Source of the DNA: Basidiobolus heterosporus B8920
Taxonomy: Eukaryota; Basidiobolomycota; Basidiobolomycetes; Basidiobolales; Basidiobolaceae
DNA length: 12,565 nucleotides
Direction of reading: 5' to 3'
Assembly: GCA_000697455.1 (NCBI GenBank)
Contig: JNET01027020.1
Span: 1-12,565, forward strand
The position numbers and the translations under genes were made by a program. The notes beneath the pieces are model-generated. The model was not told where the DNA came from. It saw only the letters and a program-made list of their open reading frames with translations, and did not search any database. Within the stretch, counting starts at the first letter, position 1; the number at the start of each line of letters is the position of its first letter. Of this stretch, positions 6,924 through 12,565 are shown piece after piece.

Positions 6924-9900
6924 TCACACATAGTCGTCAATCGATTCTTCTTTATGAGGTTCATCTAAATGGCTTAGAAGATGGTCGACAGCCATCAAAT
7001 CATCATCATCGTCGTCGTTCTCTTCAGGAGAGTCCTTTGGTGACGTGGATGATGGAATTGAGATGTCGATCAGATTTCCTTCTGTCGCGTGTAAGTCGGT
7101 GGTAGAAGTACTCTTTCGAGGAGTTGATCTTCTTTTGGGAAATTGGGATACACGATCAGCAAGTTTAGAGCCTTCATTAAGTAATGATTCAAAGATCTCC
7201 CGACCGAGACCCTTTTGTCTGTCAGTGTTGGAGTTCATCGTAAGTTGGAATGATGCAGCGAATTTATAGTCAAAGAATTGCTCCAATGTTTCATCAGCTA
7301 AGATTATCATGCGGAATGTAGGCAATGACACTATTATCCCATCATCTTCTATTTCTACAGGTAAACTGACTGAACTGATAATGTCTCCGTTTCCATCCAC
7401 GGTTTCCACAATTTTTGGACTACTATTTGCTGAGTGTATGGAGGATTCCGAATAGTGTGTGGAATTTTGAAGGAGATTGGAAACGGCTCGAAGGTATCGG
7501 TCATCCTTCTCGTTTCGGAAAAGGAACAGAAAACTCTCGGATAGCTGTAGTATATCCTCCTTTGATAACAGACCATCTTCGTCACTGTCGTGCAGGTGAA
7601 AGAAAAGTTGAATCTGTGACATCAGATCGCCAAACATGATATCTTGAAGTCCATTTACAACATCCTGAAGAGATAAGCTACCGCACCGAGTCTTATCAAA
7701 GTGCTTGAAAAGTTTTTCAATAAACGAACTTCCAACTGTCTTTTTCTGAACTACCAAAGAGCCGTGCCCTTTAAGTAAGCGTTGAGATTCGTTGCTAGTT
7801 TCCATGATAGCCCAAGGGGCAATGGTGCCCAGAAACGTTTGAAAATTCCAAAGATCCATTTTAAGGTCGGGCTTTTCATTTTGTTTCTTGTTGCTATAAA
7901 ACTGAACGTCATAGAACTTATCATAGATAACCGATAGCTCATCCTTGTTGAATCTTGACGTTTCAAGGAGATTGCGAATGTGCGTTCGCTTAGTGAAGCT
8001 CTCGATGTTATGAACGATCCGAAATTGGTGGGATTTGCGCAGCTCAGTGATACATTCATTGTTTATATGGGCGAATTCCTTAAACGCAACCAACATAAGC
8101 TCATGGAACTTGGTCAATAGTTTTGCCCGTGGGTTTTTACTTCTTGGGTAAAGAGGATCGTCTAGTTTTGTGAAATAATGTTTGAGTGTATGGATAAATG
8201 CACCGTCATCGCTTGCCTCCATCAGCTCATCTCCATTGATCTTAATAATGGCAAGGCCAACCTGAAATAACACGTGTGGGCCTTCCAGGAAAAAGCAATC
8301 CAACACTCGAAAGGCAAAAGATATAGGCATAGTGTTAATGAAAAGGCTCAGGAACCAGGGTAAACATGCAACCGACAGTTGAATATCAGTCTTTTTCAGA
8401 TGCTCGTGTAGGATGGGCATATATTGTTCAACCAAGTGCTCAAAAATTGATTGATCAAGGAGTGCTCCGTACATAGATGTGCTATAATACCCAGGGAGAA
8501 GCCGGTCACAAAGAACGCTCAAAGTCCAAAACGCTTGCTCCTCACTCATGTAAATAAGTATGGCAGACGCTACTATATTCATGGCTTGACAATAGCCAAG
8601 CGCAGGATCTTTCCAGGAATATGCTGTTAAGACCCTTCTCAGAGTGTCAATTCCCTCTGTGACTTGATAGGCGGGATACTCAGGCAAGGATCGGTTTAGA
8701 TCTTTTTCGATTTCTTCCGTTGATAAAGACACTTTGCCGGCATTCTCGTCGATAATTTTTTGATAGAGGCCTGGATTCATGGATCGTAAATAGATGGACC
8801 CACTACATATTTCCCATATTTCCCCGCGGAGGTTGTTCGGAAGTCCGATTCTGACGAGACGTGAAAAATCGGGAAATCGAAGGAGTGTGAGATTTCGTCC
8901 ATTGTCTTTGAGGTAGCTTAGCCAGTATTTGTTTTTACCCTTATCCTTTGATTTTCTGGCGTCGCCAGGATACCCGAATTCTAAACCAAGACCTCCATAT
9001 TTGAAGCCTTCTTTTTCTTTCAAGATGCTTTCAGAAACACATGTTTGTAGGAATGGTTTAAGAGTCTTCATGGCATTGACTTGATTTTTGAGATTGGTTT
9101 TGAGTGCTGTACAGTAGCTTTCGCCAATCTTTCTCGAACCTTGTATTTGAAATACTACTCTCATTTGGTGCCACGTAGTAATGGCCAAAATACATAAATT
9201 CGATTTGGGGTTAATTCTTTCTACTCTGCGAATCACGAATAGTGGAATAGCAGTTGAACATGGCTTCCCATCAGTAGATTTAAATGTAATGAATGTTTCC
9301 GATATCCCGAGTTTGCCAAGATATTTTTCTTCGCGGTTGGGAACTGAAAGGATGGCGTCCGCTTCAACAACCAAGTGTTCTGACGATGGAAGATGAAAAG
9401 TCGTTTGGAATACGCTGTTTTGCTTTTGTTGCTTAAGATCCTCCTTTAATGAGATCTTTTGGAAACGGGATTGTATATTGTGGCTTGAAGAATTAGTTCC
9501 TTGAGTAATATCCGAAGAGTCATAAAGTGACTCGGCTGCACCGTGTGCATCTAACGACGAGCCTGGAGCAAAATCCATCGCTGAGTTTTGTAATAACTTT
9601 TGCATTGACAGATTTGTTAACTGAACCAAGAGATCGTACGTCTATAAAACGTTTTAGTCAACAAGCGGCTCTTAATCGTTTGGTATCATTGTCATACAAA
9701 GTAACTGCAACTTACTTCATCACGACGGAATAGGTTGGAGAAAAAGTACTGTAGTAATAGAAAAGTTGTTAGTTCTTCGAATATAAAGTATCATATACAA
9801 GAATGTTTCATCGTCTACCTCTGTTTTATCTCGAGTAATGACTTTTACTGCGTCGGCTAGTAACCCTCTCTTGGATGACTCTTTGTGTAGGCTTTCGATC

Positions 9901-10420
9901 TCTCTTAGGGCAATTTGGATTTTGGTTTCGGTGCCCAGAATGAATGAGTAGAAACATAAATAGTGTTCGCTTATGTACATCCAGCCTTGGTTGATTATGA
10001 TGTTGCGATGATATCCGCAAGAATAAAAATTTACCACTCTCTCACTTGTTGGCAAATTAAAGGTTTGTCTAAAAGCTCTTGTAGCAGCTCTCAGTTTTTC
10101 ATCATTAATTGAATCTTCTCCAGCATCTAAACTAGATACTAATGAATTGATTTTTGTTAACACAAAAGTTTCCCTCTCGAGGGGATCGTCTAACGCCTGC
10201 AATTCTTTCACCAGGTGATCTATCGTATGCCGAGAAAATGATTAACTATGATGCGTTCTTAGGTCATAAAACATATTGATCTACCTTCAAGCCATTTCCA
10301 AGGCTTCTCGATTCCCTCACGAGTATCCGATTCGGCAATTAGATGCATTCCCTCGCCATTCTTGTTTGGTCGAAATAATATACGGAAAGGTGCTTGTTTC
10401 GTGTCCAAACTGCGTGGTAT

Positions 10421-10452
<32 letters not shown>

Positions 10453-10646
10453 ATGGAGATTGTTCAATCATCAGTTATAAAGGGTGGTATAAGGAATCCA
10501 AGAACTTACACATTCTGAATGGTTCCTATAACATTTTTGAACAAGGAATTACTAGAACCCAAAGCGCGTTGAGCGACAAAATATTCATTACTTAATATAT
10601 CCTCCCAAAAATGAGAACTTTCACAAGGTGTGGGAAGTGTAAACAT
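6924..10646 (-). CDS. TBC Rab GTPase-activating protein, TBC1D8/9 (Gyp2/Mdr1) type
   Basis: Six exons: 10646-10510, 10409-10285, 10219-9819, 9748-9716 and 9641-6924 make five coding blocks, and a possible upstream leader exon is listed separately. The product is 1137 residues, the usual family length. Domains: an N-terminal family region (about 1-130), GRAM 1 (about 133-232, S-E-R-V-V-N-F-Y-S-C), GRAM 2 (about 308-400) and TBC (about 498-726). The TBC domain has both catalytic fingers: I-E-K-D-L-N-R (Arg549) and G-Y-C-Q (Gln584). An EF-hand loop lies at 917-928 (D-S-D-E-D-G, Asp instead of Glu at position 12), and the tail is acidic. The protein should stimulate GTP hydrolysis on a Rab at Golgi or endosomal membranes, and yeast Gyp2 acts on Ypt6. 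GRAM domains bind lipid. The first Met (10646) follows an in-frame stop and precedes the conserved W-E-D-I-L region. All introns are GT-AG, 65-100 nt, and joins keep phase. The large last exon is uninterrupted. Confidence 0.96.
10422..10452. repeat. TA/GA microsatellite in intron 1 of the TBC gene
   Basis: About six TA units (10422-10433) are followed by about nine GA units (10434-10452). In the sense of the gene this is a CT-rich then TA-rich stretch ending about 10 nt before the acceptor CCACGCAG, so it doubles as the polypyrimidine tract of intron 1 (10410-10509). Confidence 0.9.
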
Positions 10647-11142
10647 GACTTTCGGGCCTCTTTCTTTTGGGAGACGCAACTGAAACTAGGTTTGAAAAAG
10701 TATAGTTGGGTGGAGGTTTGCTGATTTCCAGCCAGAAAAGAGTAAATTCGTTTGTTTTTCGACTTACAAAACACGGTAGTCGAACTTGTATGTTTGAATA
10801 ATCTATGCAGAAGTTGAAGTGTATTCGTTGGCACTTTGTGATATAACTAAACCACGCTATTCTCTTCTCAAAACTGCTAAAATATGCAAACGGAGTAGCG
10901 GATATTAGTAGTCCCAATTTGACAGTAAACACAAAGAATAAAAGGAAGATTAAACAAATAATCAGTTGGATAAATGCGTGTTGAAAATCCGGTAAATTAA
11001 CCGTCTCGTTAGAAAAAGCATCTATTTTAGCCAGGCACGGAGATAACAGATGTAAACTGATATGGTAAATAATACTTGATATGAAAAGGCGTTTCGGTCG
11101 AATCCAACAACTTCGTGCTACTAGATATAGAACGCTAAGCAT
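10647..11142 (-). other. possible spliced leader or upstream exon of the TBC gene
   Basis: Upstream of the TBC start Met, a strong donor (GTAAGTCG, from 10767) and acceptor (CTAGTTTCAG, ending 10680) define an 88-nt candidate intron. Its removal joins, in phase 0, an open frame beginning with ATG at 11142 (125 codons to 10768) to 11 codons leading into the TBC Met. The frame is hydrophobic, with one membrane-like stretch rich in Leu, Ile and Phe. It matches no family I know and its codon use is unremarkable. The likeliest reading is a 5' UTR with an intron. A second TBC isoform with an N-terminal membrane segment (about 1273 residues) is possible but unproven. Confidence 0.35.
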
Positions 11143-11750
11143 GTTGCTTATCTCAAGGTTTGATGTTTGTCTGATTAGCAGTACTTGTCAGCATTTAGCA
11201 GCATTTAATCAGGATCTTCATTCGCATTTGTTTGAAGCGATGTTAGGCAGAACGGAGAGTGTAATAAACAGTAAAAAACAGCTTTTGGGGAAGTTTGTGT
11301 TACCAAAAAGCAATTTCGTATCAATATAGAAGCCATCTCCAACATTGGTCTTTCTGAGGATCCAATTCGTGTGTTTCTCTGGAGAAACGAAACATACATT
11401 CGAGACATGGAGCATGACTCAAATTCATCATTTAATAATGTCTAGTGTATGTATATTATATTGGTACATACAGCAATTAATCAATGTAGCATATAAACCA
11501 GTTCCTATCAGACTATATATAAACCTCATGAGTAAATATAGCCCGAACTGCCACATATTAACACTGCCAGTTGCGAGGAGAAATAAGGGAAACATTCTAT
11601 TCCCAGTTATACTACTACACTATACTATACCACTGGATGAACGATATTTAAAGATTTGAAGGATCCTAATATGTAGATCGTAAACCAACGAAACTCTTAA
11701 CTAAATAAGATGCATTGATTTAATTACTGGTGATCCAGCGAAGTGAGCTG
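11143..11750. other. intergenic, no supported gene
   Basis: This AT-rich sequence lies between the divergent TBC gene and the gene starting at 11942. Several open frames of 60-105 codons occur on both strands (for example 11345-11659 plus), but they overlap, lack family resemblance and have no splice context. It presumably contains the upstream control regions of both genes. No tRNA, repeat or hairpin of note was seen. Confidence 0.55.
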
Positions 11751-11759
11751 AAGCTCATC

Positions 11760-11941
11760 CTTTTGTTAGCTTTAACTTTCTCTCTCCTTCTTCAGCTCCT
11801 ATAGTCGCAACCTCTTCCCATTTTCCCCTACTTCACCCTTGTAAGTATCTTTATGTACTCAAACAAATTTCCTCCCTTTAATTTTATTCTGGCTATAGGT
11901 TTTTCTGTACTAGCCCCACAAAATACTGTTCAATATTTGTA
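11760..11941 (+). promoter_or_regulatory. 5' leader with intron for the right-edge gene
   Basis: A pyrimidine-rich stretch (about 11770-11840) looks like a transcription start zone. A candidate 5' UTR intron follows, with donor GTAAGTATC at 11841 and acceptor GGCTATAG ending at 11898 (58 nt). No ATG lies between about 11720 and the donor, so scanning would reach the ATG at 11942 first. Confidence 0.5.
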
Positions 11942-12565
11942 ATGTCAACCACTCGGCCCAAAAATACTGGCGTGGAACCTAAGAAAAAGGTAACAATTAA
12001 CAACATTTGTATATCTGCATCTTTCCATGGGTTTTATGTACCCTTTTGCACCTATAAATCTCTGTCATATTTATCGACTAACCTCTCTGAACTTACTGTA
12101 TATTTCGGTTACCCGTAGGTTGATCATGCTAGTACACTTTCAACTCTGCACTCAAACTTGGAAGTCATATTTACCAGATACGACCGAGAAAACCGTGGCT
12201 CAATAGTAGCACGGGATTTATTTCCCATCCTGGATTTCTTTGAACGTGAACAAGGGGTCGAGCTTTTAGATTCAGAACCCAAAAAGTTACTACAAAAATT
12301 CTGCCTCAAGAACGCAGAGTTGGAGCTTTCTCCCCAAGACCTTTATAGACTTATATCTCAATTATCCGCACCACCACCTTCTCATACTACTATCTCCAGT
12401 CCCAAGACCCCAACCAGAAACACTCGTCCTCCCACTACACCAAGACCTCATACCACTTTAGGTTTTACACATCCACTTTCGCCCCTTTCATCAAGACAAA
12501 GAACCACACCAGTTACCCGCTCACTGTCTACTCGGAAAGCTGCAGCTGGTAATTTTCCTGATTTT
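11942..12565 (+). CDS. unrecognised protein, EF-hand-like N-terminus (5' part only)
   Basis: Exon 1 (11942-11989, 16 codons, ending in a Lys run) and exon 2 (from 12119) are joined in phase 0 across a 129-nt intron. The donor is GTAACA, the branch site CTAAC sits near 12078, and the acceptor is CCCGTAG. Exon 2 stays open to a possible donor G|GTAATT at 12548/12549 close to the window edge, so the gene is cut off. Residues about 24-85 look helical and contain R-Y-D-R-E-N-R-G-S-I, which resembles an EF-hand loop but lacks several of the usual acidic ligands. From about residue 95 the chain is rich in Ser, Thr and Pro, with several S/T-P sites and basic residues, and looks disordered and possibly phosphorylated. 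I do not recognise the family and give no function. Confidence 0.75.

Noticed and set aside
11345-11659. Plus-strand open frame of 104 codons
   Set aside because: No recognisable motif, ordinary AT-rich composition and no splice or promoter context.
1-12565. tRNA or rRNA genes, CRISPR arrays, bacterial-type operons
   Set aside because: None seen. The intron-containing eukaryotic genes and poly(A) signals argue against a prokaryotic reading.

Overview
The window looks like nuclear DNA of an early-diverging fungus (Mucoromycota or a relative). It has intron-dense genes with short introns (mostly 53-100 nt), a Csm3/Swi3 (TIPIN) fork-protection subunit, a GRAM-GRAM-TBC-EF-hand Rab GAP of the TBC1D8/9 (yeast Gyp2/Mdr1) type, and a remnant of a Ty1/copia retrotransposon. 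The lineage is inferred from gene style, a probable minor-spliceosome (U12) intron and repeat content. No species marker is present. Layout: 1-889 is unassigned sequence with one copy of an 80-bp dispersed repeat. 890-2520 is a decayed copia fossil on the minus strand, its leader running on to roughly 2700. 2758-3057 is a diverged tandem duplication, followed at 3058-3136 by the second copy of the 80-bp repeat. 3137-3575 is non-coding and includes a purine-rich tract. 3576-4945 (minus, three exons) encodes an unrecognised type I membrane protein with signal peptide, N-glycosylated ectodomain, Ser/Thr stalk, one membrane helix and a basic then polar tail. 4946-5501 is the promoter it shares with 5502-6592 (plus, six exons), the Csm3/Swi3 gene. 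6593-6923 is a compact convergent 3' junction with facing poly(A) signals. 6924-10646 (minus, six exons) encodes the 1137-residue TBC Rab GAP. 10647-11700 holds a possible spliced leader or upstream exon of that gene and otherwise nothing recognisable. 11942 to the right edge is the 5' part of an unrecognised gene with a weak EF-hand-like motif and a Ser/Thr/Pro-rich stretch. The genes do not form a pathway: one works at replication forks, one in vesicle traffic, one probably at the cell surface. The two most notable points are both in splicing. (1) Intron 2 of the membrane-protein gene is a textbook U12-type AT-AC intron: donor ATATCCTTTT, branch site TCCTTAACT, terminal AC. Only its removal in phase 2 joins the two halves of the membrane helix. 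(2) In the Csm3 gene the conserved Swi3 domain is interrupted by 23 nt that begin with GT and end with AG. They also contain a C_CCA_AAG heptamer directly before an in-frame TGA, so an extremely small intron, a -1 frameshift or a sequence error must be told apart.
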